From NCBI GenBank assembly GCA_934256705.1, contig CAKQPF010000033.1:1-37806 (forward strand): a stretch of DNA of 37,806 nucleotides. Reading direction: 5' to 3'. The position numbers and the translations under genes were made by a program. Numbering within the stretch: the first letter of the stretch is position 1; every line of letters begins with the position of its first letter. Below the pieces are notes generated by a model. That model was not told the DNA's origin. It did not search any database and saw only the letters and a program-made list of their open reading frames with translations. The stretch comes from an uncultured Prevotella sp. GTDB lineage: Bacteria > Bacteroidota > Bacteroidia > Bacteroidales > Bacteroidaceae. Below are positions 6,840 to 15,333 of the stretch, one piece after another.

Positions 6840-8000
6840 ATGAACATTCTTTTGACTTTTCAGGATTTTGCCATTGCAATAACAATGACACTGACTTTCA
6901 TCCTGGCTTTGTCTTCCAACCATACAGACAATACACCATATTACAAATCAAAGTGGTACTTGATGCCAGCGTTATTCCTCATCTCCATCCAATTCCTTCT
7001 CCAACGATTTGGAATGCTCAGGATGCAGGAGGACTATAGCGTTGCTCTTCTGGTCAACATTGCCATCTTCATGCCGGTGGCATATATGATTACAAATGCC
7101 ATCCACATACTGCTCACCAACAGGAATATGCCTGTGCGCATACAGGCAACCTGCCCTATTCTCTATTTGATTGCTATAGGCGCATGTATATATTATAGGT
7201 GTACCCATGCTGATGCCTTGGCTGTAAAGATAGTGTCAGGGGCTTGCTTCCTCATCAATCTCGTAATTATGCATATCGAATTGGTAAAGGCTTACTACAA
7301 ACTGGTGCATAAACTGGACAATTACTACGACTTTGATGCCGAACCTCTTATCAAGTTCCTCTTCTACTCATCGTCATTGATGATCGGAGTCTCCATTGCA
7401 GTGCCTTTTATCATCATCACCAATCTGCATATCCTCGTGGCTGCACTGATTGGTATCTTTGAGATAACTCTGATATACTTCATAGCCCGATATATCGGAT
7501 ATGGCAACACGGTGGCTCTTATCACTGCTGTAAATGCGGCAGGACTGGATGATTCGGATGATACCGACTCTGAAACGGAGAGCAATGAGCCTGACAAAAT
7601 CGCAATGGCATACTCGGTAAATGAATCATCTATGTGTGTCAAGGATTTTGGCAATGCGCCTGATTTCGCCACGCAGCTCTCCGAATGGGCAAAGCACAAG
7701 AGATTCCTGGAGCAGAATCTCACCATCGTAATTCTGGCAAAGGAACTTGGCACGAACCGGAAATACCTCTCCCGCTATTTCAATGAGACCTGCAATCTCT
7801 CTTTCCGCGACTGGCTCAACGACCTTCGCATGCAGGAGGCAAAGAGAATACTCCTCGACAATGGCAATATCACCGTGGAAACCATCGCCTCCGAATGCGG
7901 TTTCACCTCACGCACGCATTTCCACACTCTCTTCGTCAAGAAGTTTGGCATGACGCCATCCCAGTTCCGCATCAATAATCATGTGGAGGTAGAGAAATAA
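6840..8000 (+). CDS. Membrane-bound AraC-family transcriptional regulator
   Basis: A 386-residue one-component regulator. About seven hydrophobic helices fill residues 1-235 (for instance FAIAITMTLTFILAL, YLMPALFLISIQFLL, ILYLIAIGACIYY, ILVAALIGIFEITLIYF). An acidic linker follows (DDSDDTDSETES), then a C-terminal AraC/XylS double helix-turn-helix in roughly the last 105 residues, with NLTIVILAKELGTNRKYLSR as the first unit and ITVETIASECGFTSRTHFH then FGMTPSQFR as the second. The ATG at 6840 is preferred because the promoter box overlaps the alternative TTG. It is the only plus-strand gene recognised and is divergent from the fimbrial operon, with shared repeat sites between them, so it is probably the operon's regulator. 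What the membrane part senses cannot be seen. Such 7-helix AraC proteins are known near fimbrial genes in Bacteroidales. Confidence 0.88.
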   Translation: MNILLTFQDFAIAITMTLTFILALSSNHTDNTPYYKSKWYLMPALFLISIQFLLQRFGMLRMQEDYSVALLVNIAIFMPVAYMITNAIHILLTNRNMPVRIQATCPILYLIAIGACIYYRCTHADALAVKIVSGACFLINLVIMHIELVKAYYKLVHKLDNYYDFDAEPLIKFLFYSSSLMIGVSIAVPFIIITNLHILVAALIGIFEITLIYFIARYIGYGNTVALITAVNAAGLDDSDDTDSETESNEPDKIAMAYSVNESSMCVKDFGNAPDFATQLSEWAKHKRFLEQNLTIVILAKELGTNRKYLSRYFNETCNLSFRDWLNDLRMQEAKRILLDNGNITVETIASECGFTSRTHFHTLFVKKFGMTPSQFRINNHVEVEK

Positions 8001-8246
8001 TTCGAACTGTACGTTTGAAACGGGCTGAAGGCCCAAAAAGCTCATAGCCCAGGGCAACCCCCTGGGTTATAATGGCATGAATACCAACGCCCTGCAAGGG
8101 CAAAAGCGTAACAGACTCATTGTGTATAATGCTTTTGCCCTTGCAGGGCGTTGGTATCATTCATCGTAATACCCAGGGCGATGCCCTGGGCTATGGGCTT
8201 CAGCCCTTTCAGGGCGTATTGGGCATTTTCAACCGTACAGTTCGAA
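8001..8246. repeat. Large REP/MITE-like palindromic element
   Basis: The outer arms TTCGAACTGTACG (8001 on) and CGTACAGTTCGAA (ending 8246) are inverted copies, and the inner segments mirror each other too: CATAGCCCAGGGC against GCCCTGGGCTATG, and ATACCAACGCCCTGCAAGGG against CCCTTGCAGGGCGTTGGTAT. Smaller hairpins nest inside, for example CCCAGGGCGATGCCCTGGG. It starts at the base after the regulator's stop codon. No transposase is encoded, so it would need one in trans. It could also end transcription of the genes on both sides. The rest of the gap, 8247-8353, shows nothing recognisable. Confidence 0.8.
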
Positions 8247-8353
8247 AGGATTTCCCTTTGCCTTACGACACAGAGAAATCCTAATGACCGATTTTGGTGT
8301 ATTCCAGTGACTGGGATTTTGTCTATCCCACTTGTCCTGATGGAGAATGTAGA

Positions 8354-11300
8354 TTATCGTTTCCAGACCTTGCGCCTATTGATGATATAGACTCCATTAG
8401 GGAGGCGTCGGAATGATTCTGCATCGGCTTTGGCAGCCACCTTGATGCCAGTAAGAGTATAGATTCCATGATTGACATTCTCTATCGGCAGGATGATATC
8501 CTTCACTCCTGTAGATACGACAGTGTCAAATTCTATGACATAACTCATCTCGCCAGGTCCGCTCGCAATATCCACGATATGCAGTTGAGGACGTTCCTCC
8601 GGATCCTTTCCATCCAGCATGACATACTGCGTGGTCCAGAAATTCTCTGGATCCAGTTCCTCACCTGTACGTGAATTTGTGATTCGTGATATTCTGTAGT
8701 CCTTATTCATAAGATTATCCACCTTAGAATATATCCATTCCTTTGTCACCGCATTGACTGTGACACGGCACTGGGTCTCAGAAATCACCTCCATCTCAGC
8801 AGCATCAGGCAGAGAATGCACTGCAGCATCGGTACCATTGGAGAGATAGATACGGTCAGGCAAATCGTAAGTATCAGCCTCATCATTGACCACCCATGCG
8901 CGATACGTCTTGTCTCCTATTCTGGTGTTGATACTGTGTATAAGCTCATGCACTGTAACCTTGTCAATAAGGGAGAGGTCCGGATTGTTGTAACTCGTCA
9001 CATGAGTGTATCCTACATTGTACTCCTTGAGGTGTCCGAGCAGAGAACAGGTGATATCCCATGTGGCATACGAACAAGAACCAGCAGGAATTGCACCGAA
9101 ATCAGTAGCGATATCAGTAGCAAGAGCCATTGCCTTGTCCTTGCCGTTGAGCGAAGAAGAGACGATAGCGAAATCTGCAGCCAGTCCCTTTTCATTCTCC
9201 ACCACTTCCGGTTGATGCGTTATTACCTTCACATTCTGCGCTTCACCCATTCCCTTATTATGAATAAGAAGTGTAAACTCTGCAGGAATGACTGGTTCTT
9301 TCACGTCCTCCGTGAGAGGATTGTCACCATACAGGTCACGCTGCATGAAGTATTTGAGGTCCAGTTCCGGTGACGGCTTCACCGTGAGGGAGCAAGGGAA
9401 GAGTGAGCGTGACTGGTCCTTATCGCCATCATTGAAATACAGCGAGCCACCAAAGCTATACACTTCAGCCTTCTCTGGAGCAGCATACTTGGTAGGGATG
9501 AAGAGATAAGTGGCAGTACCTGTAGCACCCGGAGCAAGTGTCCATGTGCCATCATTATTGACCACAAATCCTTCTGTGCTCTCAAGCGAAATCTGCATCT
9601 CATGCGCAGTGGCCTGTACTCCTGCCTCATTTGTGGCAGTAATGGCAGTACTCATCTTGGTCAACTGCTCATTAGTGGTATTCTCCACCGTCATAGTGCC
9701 TCGGAAAGCCTGACGGGTGAGCACCAGCTGCTGATTGATCTGGAATTTCACAGTAGCGCAAGTATTAGGCGAAGCCTCCTGCAATACCTTGCTATCCTCC
9801 ATAACGGAATTTGCAAGGTCACCGTAATCCACGAATCCCATCTGTCGCATCACGTTTCCGCAGCTGTCCAACTGCATCTTAAAACGATTGGCTAGAACTG
9901 CATTGACGATGTTATCACCAGATACAGACAGACCATCAGCCTGACGCATATAGTTGACTTGTCGCTCGATGTATGTAGCTAGACTGAAATCATACCATTC
10001 TGCTACCTGCTGCGGCATGGAGATAATATTCTCATCATACAGTTGCTGGGCAGTCACAGAATAGAGTGTACCGGCAGAATGCCTTGCAACAAGGCGGCTG
10101 TCCACCTCCTTTATACCTTCACATACCTTATTATATGTAGCGGCATCCTTGCGAAGCAAAGGGGAATTGATGATTTCTGCATTGAGGTCATTGGTGATAC
10201 TGTCGATTTTCATCATCAGATTAAATTTTTTCCGGTAGTTGTCATATAGACTTACGAGTGCACTCTGCTGTGAAGACTGCTTTCCATTGCGAGTTCCATA
10301 CGCCTTTGCGCCATAGTTCTTGGAAGCATTGTCCCATACACACATCAGCATATCCTTCAGGTCGTCATAGCTATCAGGAATGTCGTCCTTGCTCAAAGGA
10401 AGACACTGCAGAGAACATGAAATCTTGCAGGCATACTGATACATGGCATAGAGGTCCACCTGTGAACGTACTGTCCAGCGTCTTACCACAGGAGTACCCG
10501 TAGGATATACCTTAGGATTATCAGGCACTGTGGTCTCCACTGTCTTCTCCGGCTTGGTTGTTGTGGTTTCCGTCGAAGGCCGTGCCTCACAGGTACGCAG
10601 CAGATACTTCACATATTTGGCAATCTTCGTAGCCTTTTCATTTCCGCTGCAAGGATATTCCCAGCCGAGATAAGTCTCTCCAGAACAGTGCATCTTCTTG
10701 GAACCATAATCCAAGAGACCGTCAATTATGGACTCTCCAATGCTCTTTGCAGAGCTGTTGCCATGTCTCTTTGCGCCAGCAGACTGCTGTTTGGCAAGGG
10801 AGACATGCACAGGGATAGTCACTTGCTGACCAGGAGCAAGGGTAAGACCCGAGTAGTCGGTGAGTGCCACGAAGTCGATACCGTCCTCCTCCGGCAGTGA
10901 TACACAGACATTATTGGCATTGATGAGACCCTTGTTGGTCAATACGATATTGTAAAGCAAAGACCCGCCATCCACTACCTTCTGCAAGTCAATGGCATCA
11001 GGGCAGTCCATCTCCACCACAGGGACAGGAACATTCGTCTCATAGACAAACTCCGAGGTTATGTCATACTTGTCTTCTATGGTCGTTTCCTCCACATTGA
11101 ATGAAACGCTGATGGCCTGATATGAGACATAAGCCAGATGTTCGGTCACCTCACCTGGATTTACCATTACATTCTGAGTGTAGGAATCATGCTTAGAAGC
11201 AGTGACCTGCACCTTATAAGCCCCCTCATTGATATTCTCAAAGCGTACATATCCATCTTCATCTGTGGTAGCAGAATAAAGGAGAACGCCATTATTGTAG

Positions 11301-14300
11301 TCCTTTACCATCACTTTGGCATTGGAAACATAAGGATGTTCACCGTCAGCATTGCCATACTCGGTGTTTTCATCCATCACACGAACGTAGAGCGAGCCCT
11401 TTTCCTCGCTCACCACCTTTACATTATATGCGATGCTTACACCGTCCGCTTTCTCACAGTTGATAGCAATACTGCCCTTTTGGGTGACATTGACATCGAG
11501 ACCATCAGGATTAAACCTCAACATCACCGTGGTGCTGTCACCGTTAGCAAGGGAATGGATGGATGAAGAAGATGCCAAAGAGATAAATTTCTGGTTTTCC
11601 GGAATATCCACCGTTATCCTGCCGGTCTCACCGAGACCGGTATTGGTGATGACAACAGGGAACAATCGCTGTGCATTCTTGCTGACGGTAGAGGTAATAT
11701 CCCTTGTGCTCAATTCGAGATTGCCATCATGACTGGAGCAAAAGCAATAGACAGGGAATGACAATTTCGCACCTTCAGCACTTACAAGGCTTATCATCAC
11801 CTTCTCCCAATTATCAGAAGAGGAAATGACAGACGACGTTATCTCGACATCAAGGTTGGCCTTTTCATTGCCGGAAATGCCCTTTATGGTCTTTACCTTC
11901 ACTTTATAGTGTCCGGTAGCGTCCTCTACTGTCGCCTTGACATCTGTAAGCATGAGACTCGAAAGATTAAGAATCGGCACACTGAGACGGTAAGGTTCGC
12001 CCTTATACAGATGGAGCTTGTAATATGAAGACTCGGCTTTTGCCATGCCATAGACACCAGCCTTGGCGACAGAAGTCTCTGCATTCTCATCTGGCAGACA
12101 AGCTCCGAAATCGAAATCGCCTCCTATGCCTTGAGGCAATACATAGTCAACGGCAAATGAACCATCAGCATCCGTCACCGCCTCAAGGGCTGTTCGAGCA
12201 CCATGATACATGACATAAGGCTCCACCTTAATGTCGGCAATGGCTTGCGTACTGCTGGTTATCTTGCCAGCAAGATGCACTGTCTCACCGATATTATAGG
12301 CATCCTTGTCCGTGGTCACGGTCATGGTGTAAGGAGACATTACCTCAAACTTGGCAGAGGCGGAATTGTTGACTGTCTGCAATTCTGCAAATGCACGGTT
12401 GGCATTGCATTCGGCAGTGATACTACATACCATAGCGGTAGCAGGAGCAGTAAACTCTGCCGTCACTATCTTCTCCTCCCCTACTCCAATTGCTTCGGGA
12501 ACAGTCAGCGTGATTTCATCATTATCAGTCTTGAAGGTCACAGTGCTACGGGCAGGAACTTCCGCTGCACCTATATTCTTCACCTTTGCACTGATCTTAT
12601 ATTTCTGGTTTGTCTCGACATAAACAGGAGCAACCGACACGCTCTCGATGCAAATATCAGGCAGTGTCTGGTCACTCACGAGGATATATGCGGTCCCCAT
12701 GGTATAACCATCACACTCAGCCTTGACATTTACCACGCGATTTCCCTCCTGAGTGTCATTCTTCTTAGCATAAAGAGTGAAGGATGTGCTCTCCTTTCCT
12801 GGCGGTATTGTCACCTGTGCAGGAAGCACTATGCCGTCTGCATCCACGGTAAGCTTCACCGGCAAAGCTTCCGTAGTATTGTCATTGCGTTGCAATGTGA
12901 AGACTGCACCTTGGGTATCTCCCTCCATTATGACTGCCTTTCCTGCAGAAAGAGTCAAGGCAGGACCATCATTGTCGAGAATTGTTATCGTCTTTGTCAC
13001 TACAGACTGCTTGGTTCCCACAGCGTTGCAGTCACAGGTGCTGATATAGATAGAGGCGGTAAGGCATATATCCCTCGTACCATCCACCTTTACATTGTCC
13101 TTGACACCAATAGGAACCGTCACCTCCGTGACACCCTTGTCCATCGTAATTGTGTTGTTATAGAAAACATCGCCCTTTCCATCATCTGAAAGACGGAGTG
13201 TTATCTTATTATCCACCACATCCTTACGAGTGATAACTGCACGGATAGCCTCACTGCCCGCATCTTCCTTGACGATAGAAGGCACAAGCGTCATGTCAAT
13301 AGCAGGGACATCATCATCATTGAGGATAAACATCGCAGTCGCCACATCATATCCTTCGATGGAGGCCTTTATCTCTATGCCCTCATCATTGCTCGGAATG
13401 TCATCGTCGATGATTGGAATATCGACCTTAACCAGTTTCTCGCCAGCCTTAATGACGACAGAAGGTGGCATGCGGAAACGCTTGGTGTGCTCTATATTGA
13501 GAGTCACCGGCATATTCTTCTCCGCTGCCTTACCTACAGAAATCGCAGCATGAATGGTGTCACCCTCTTCATACGCCTTTCTGTCAAGAGAGATGGCAAG
13601 CGGATACATGTCATTGTCCACGAAGGCTATCGGCAGAGCTACGGCATCATATCCATTTCCTGACGCTGTGATACGAATGGAATCTATCTCATTTACTACA
13701 TCATTGTCAGGCACTGAGACGATAAAACGCACTGTATTGTCACCCTTATTGAAACTTACTGCGGACGGCATATTGGTCAGTCCTTCAGGATTTACAGTCA
13801 GATTTACTGTCTCTGACTCAGTACAGAGGCCTGACCGTTTCAAGGTAATGGCTATACCGGAAGTGCCTTCCTCTATACTTTTGGAGAGCGATGTGATGTA
13901 AAGACTCTTGCTGAGGTCTGCTGTCCTGCTGCTGAAACCTGCATTATTAGCCTGCACCTGCACTGATTCCCCAGCATTGGAACTTGGCACTACCAGCACC
14001 TTTGCCTTTACCTCTCCGCTGACACCGAGGATGTCGGGAAGAGAGAACGCTGCTGTCCGTTTCACGCTCTTTCCTGCCGCAAGGGTGTTGTTGTAATTGA
14101 GAGTATAGAGCAGAGGTGACACCTGATCGCCACTGCATAGATATATATACTCTTTCCATCCTCCATTTGAGTCGCTGGAGCCTTCATTGTTCATCTTCCA
14201 TTCTATTGACATCTTGCCCTTTGGACTTATCTTATCCGTAGAAAAGGCTATGTCTGAGACGGTGAAATCCACTGCATACTTGTTTTTACCCTCCTTTACG

Positions 14301-15217
14301 GTCAGTGCACTCCATTGGTTTGCAGCCTGATATGCCGAAATGCTCTTGGCAGGCACATATACCATGACTGAAGGCTGAAGCCCTTTGAAAGCATCACTCT
14401 CCACCACTGGCGGTACGGCAGCGTAACAAGTTATCTCTGACAGTTTTGTGGCATTGCAGAAAGCATTGGAACCTATCTTCTCTATAGAAGCCGGAAGGAT
14501 AATCTGCTCCAGAGTGGTGTTGCCATAATAGGCATAACCTGGCACCTCTGTAAGATCTGGACAACGGCTGAAGTCGATGCTTGTGCAATTAGGATAATCA
14601 CTTGCCGCACTGACATCACTGCTGCTGACATTGCCCTGAACTATAATCTGACGGACATCAGAAGAAGACAATCCACTGATTACATTATAGATGGCGGAGC
14701 GCAGATTACCAGCCTCGAAATCACCGATTATGACAATTCCGGTCTGTGCATCAAAGGTGTTGGCATTCGGATTGCCAGGCACTGTAGGGTCATAATCAGG
14801 TTTCTGTTCCGGAATGGTCGGATCGGGGTCTTCCTTTCCCGGGTCAATCACCGGGGCATCAGGATCCTTCGGACTATCAGGAACATAACTAAAGACAGCC
14901 ACAAGGCGTACTTCCTTCTCGGGCATGGTAAAGGCAAGTCTGGCATTCCTGGAGATAGTGTCATTATCCTGCATCCAGCATACAAACTTATAATGGCTGT
15001 TGTTTTCAGCATTAACGGTTACGGCACTGCCTTTCTCGAATTTCTTTCCATCTCCTATATCGGTATATCCAGCCCCTGCAGGTGAAATCTGGCAATAGAG
15101 CGGATATAGTTTCACCGGAGCCTGAGGGTCTGGCGGATTCTTTGGGTCATACTCATCCTGGGCATACATTCCGATACTGCATATTGCCAGCATGAGCAAT
15201 GTTATAATCTTTCTCAT
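8354..15217 (-). CDS. Giant secreted multidomain surface protein (LRR, Calx-beta, CARDB, Ig-like)
   Basis: A 2287-residue exported protein. Residues 1-19 are a type I signal peptide (cut after GMYA). A short Pro/Asp-rich spacer (about 105-145) leads to a few BspA-like leucine-rich repeats (about 155-310). Four Calx-beta-like units (about 440-850) are marked by EEG/EGD starts and DND or DDD ends. A CARDB-like domain (about 853-959), Ig/macroglobulin-like domains and a carboxypeptidase-regulatory-like domain (about 1266-1360; TTDEDGYVRFENINEGAYKV) follow. Residues about 1470-1800 are a helical, Cys-rich segment unlike the rest, followed by more beta domains. The last 35 residues resemble a secretion tail (IYTLTGIKV...GVYIINRRKVWKR). 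It lies 116 bases after the leucine-rich protein and probably shares its promoter. A role in adhesion or carbohydrate/protein binding is likely but unproven. The HELIH at 2090-2094 is discussed among the findings. Confidence 0.85.
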   Translation of the reverse strand: MRKIITLLMLAICSIGMYAQDEYDPKNPPDPQAPVKLYPLYCQISPAGAGYTDIGDGKKFEKGSAVTVNAENNSHYKFVCWMQDNDTISRNARLAFTMPEKEVRLVAVFSYVPDSPKDPDAPVIDPGKEDPDPTIPEQKPDYDPTVPGNPNANTFDAQTGIVIIGDFEAGNLRSAIYNVISGLSSSDVRQIIVQGNVSSSDVSAASDYPNCTSIDFSRCPDLTEVPGYAYYGNTTLEQIILPASIEKIGSNAFCNATKLSEITCYAAVPPVVESDAFKGLQPSVMVYVPAKSISAYQAANQWSALTVKEGKNKYAVDFTVSDIAFSTDKISPKGKMSIEWKMNNEGSSDSNGGWKEYIYLCSGDQVSPLLYTLNYNNTLAAGKSVKRTAAFSLPDILGVSGEVKAKVLVVPSSNAGESVQVQANNAGFSSRTADLSKSLYITSLSKSIEEGTSGIAITLKRSGLCTESETVNLTVNPEGLTNMPSAVSFNKGDNTVRFIVSVPDNDVVNEIDSIRITASGNGYDAVALPIAFVDNDMYPLAISLDRKAYEEGDTIHAAISVGKAAEKNMPVTLNIEHTKRFRMPPSVVIKAGEKLVKVDIPIIDDDIPSNDEGIEIKASIEGYDVATAMFILNDDDVPAIDMTLVPSIVKEDAGSEAIRAVITRKDVVDNKITLRLSDDGKGDVFYNNTITMDKGVTEVTVPIGVKDNVKVDGTRDICLTASIYISTCDCNAVGTKQSVVTKTITILDNDGPALTLSAGKAVIMEGDTQGAVFTLQRNDNTTEALPVKLTVDADGIVLPAQVTIPPGKESTSFTLYAKKNDTQEGNRVVNVKAECDGYTMGTAYILVSDQTLPDICIESVSVAPVYVETNQKYKISAKVKNIGAAEVPARSTVTFKTDNDEITLTVPEAIGVGEEKIVTAEFTAPATAMVCSITAECNANRAFAELQTVNNSASAKFEVMSPYTMTVTTDKDAYNIGETVHLAGKITSSTQAIADIKVEPYVMYHGARTALEAVTDADGSFAVDYVLPQGIGGDFDFGACLPDENAETSVAKAGVYGMAKAESSYYKLHLYKGEPYRLSVPILNLSSLMLTDVKATVEDATGHYKVKVKTIKGISGNEKANLDVEITSSVISSSDNWEKVMISLVSAEGAKLSFPVYCFCSSHDGNLELSTRDITSTVSKNAQRLFPVVITNTGLGETGRITVDIPENQKFISLASSSSIHSLANGDSTTVMLRFNPDGLDVNVTQKGSIAINCEKADGVSIAYNVKVVSEEKGSLYVRVMDENTEYGNADGEHPYVSNAKVMVKDYNNGVLLYSATTDEDGYVRFENINEGAYKVQVTASKHDSYTQNVMVNPGEVTEHLAYVSYQAISVSFNVEETTIEDKYDITSEFVYETNVPVPVVEMDCPDAIDLQKVVDGGSLLYNIVLTNKGLINANNVCVSLPEEDGIDFVALTDYSGLTLAPGQQVTIPVHVSLAKQQSAGAKRHGNSSAKSIGESIIDGLLDYGSKKMHCSGETYLGWEYPCSGNEKATKIAKYVKYLLRTCEARPSTETTTTKPEKTVETTVPDNPKVYPTGTPVVRRWTVRSQVDLYAMYQYACKISCSLQCLPLSKDDIPDSYDDLKDMLMCVWDNASKNYGAKAYGTRNGKQSSQQSALVSLYDNYRKKFNLMMKIDSITNDLNAEIINSPLLRKDAATYNKVCEGIKEVDSRLVARHSAGTLYSVTAQQLYDENIISMPQQVAEWYDFSLATYIERQVNYMRQADGLSVSGDNIVNAVLANRFKMQLDSCGNVMRQMGFVDYGDLANSVMEDSKVLQEASPNTCATVKFQINQQLVLTRQAFRGTMTVENTTNEQLTKMSTAITATNEAGVQATAHEMQISLESTEGFVVNNDGTWTLAPGATGTATYLFIPTKYAAPEKAEVYSFGGSLYFNDGDKDQSRSLFPCSLTVKPSPELDLKYFMQRDLYGDNPLTEDVKEPVIPAEFTLLIHNKGMGEAQNVKVITHQPEVVENEKGLAADFAIVSSSLNGKDKAMALATDIATDFGAIPAGSCSYATWDITCSLLGHLKEYNVGYTHVTSYNNPDLSLIDKVTVHELIHSINTRIGDKTYRAWVVNDEADTYDLPDRIYLSNGTDAAVHSLPDAAEMEVISETQCRVTVNAVTKEWIYSKVDNLMNKDYRISRITNSRTGEELDPENFWTTQYVMLDGKDPEERPQLHIVDIASGPGEMSYVIEFDTVVSTGVKDIILPIENVNHGIYTLTGIKVAAKADAESFRRLPNGVYIINRRKVWKR

Positions 15218-15333
15218 AATTGAAGACGTTTTCTCTTACCGTGGTTGAGGGAATGTGAATGTCGGTGAGACAGCATAAGTCTCCTTTTTCTATCTGGAAA
15301 ACCAATAACCGACTCTCACAAACCTTGGAAATA

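Noticed and set aside
7972..8390. Reading frames over the palindrome after the regulator
   Set aside because: They are translations of the inverted repeat on either strand, with no coding character.
12203..13189. 328-codon plus-strand frame inside the giant protein gene
   Set aside because: It is antisense to a frame with clear domains over more than 2000 codons; long shadow frames are expected there.
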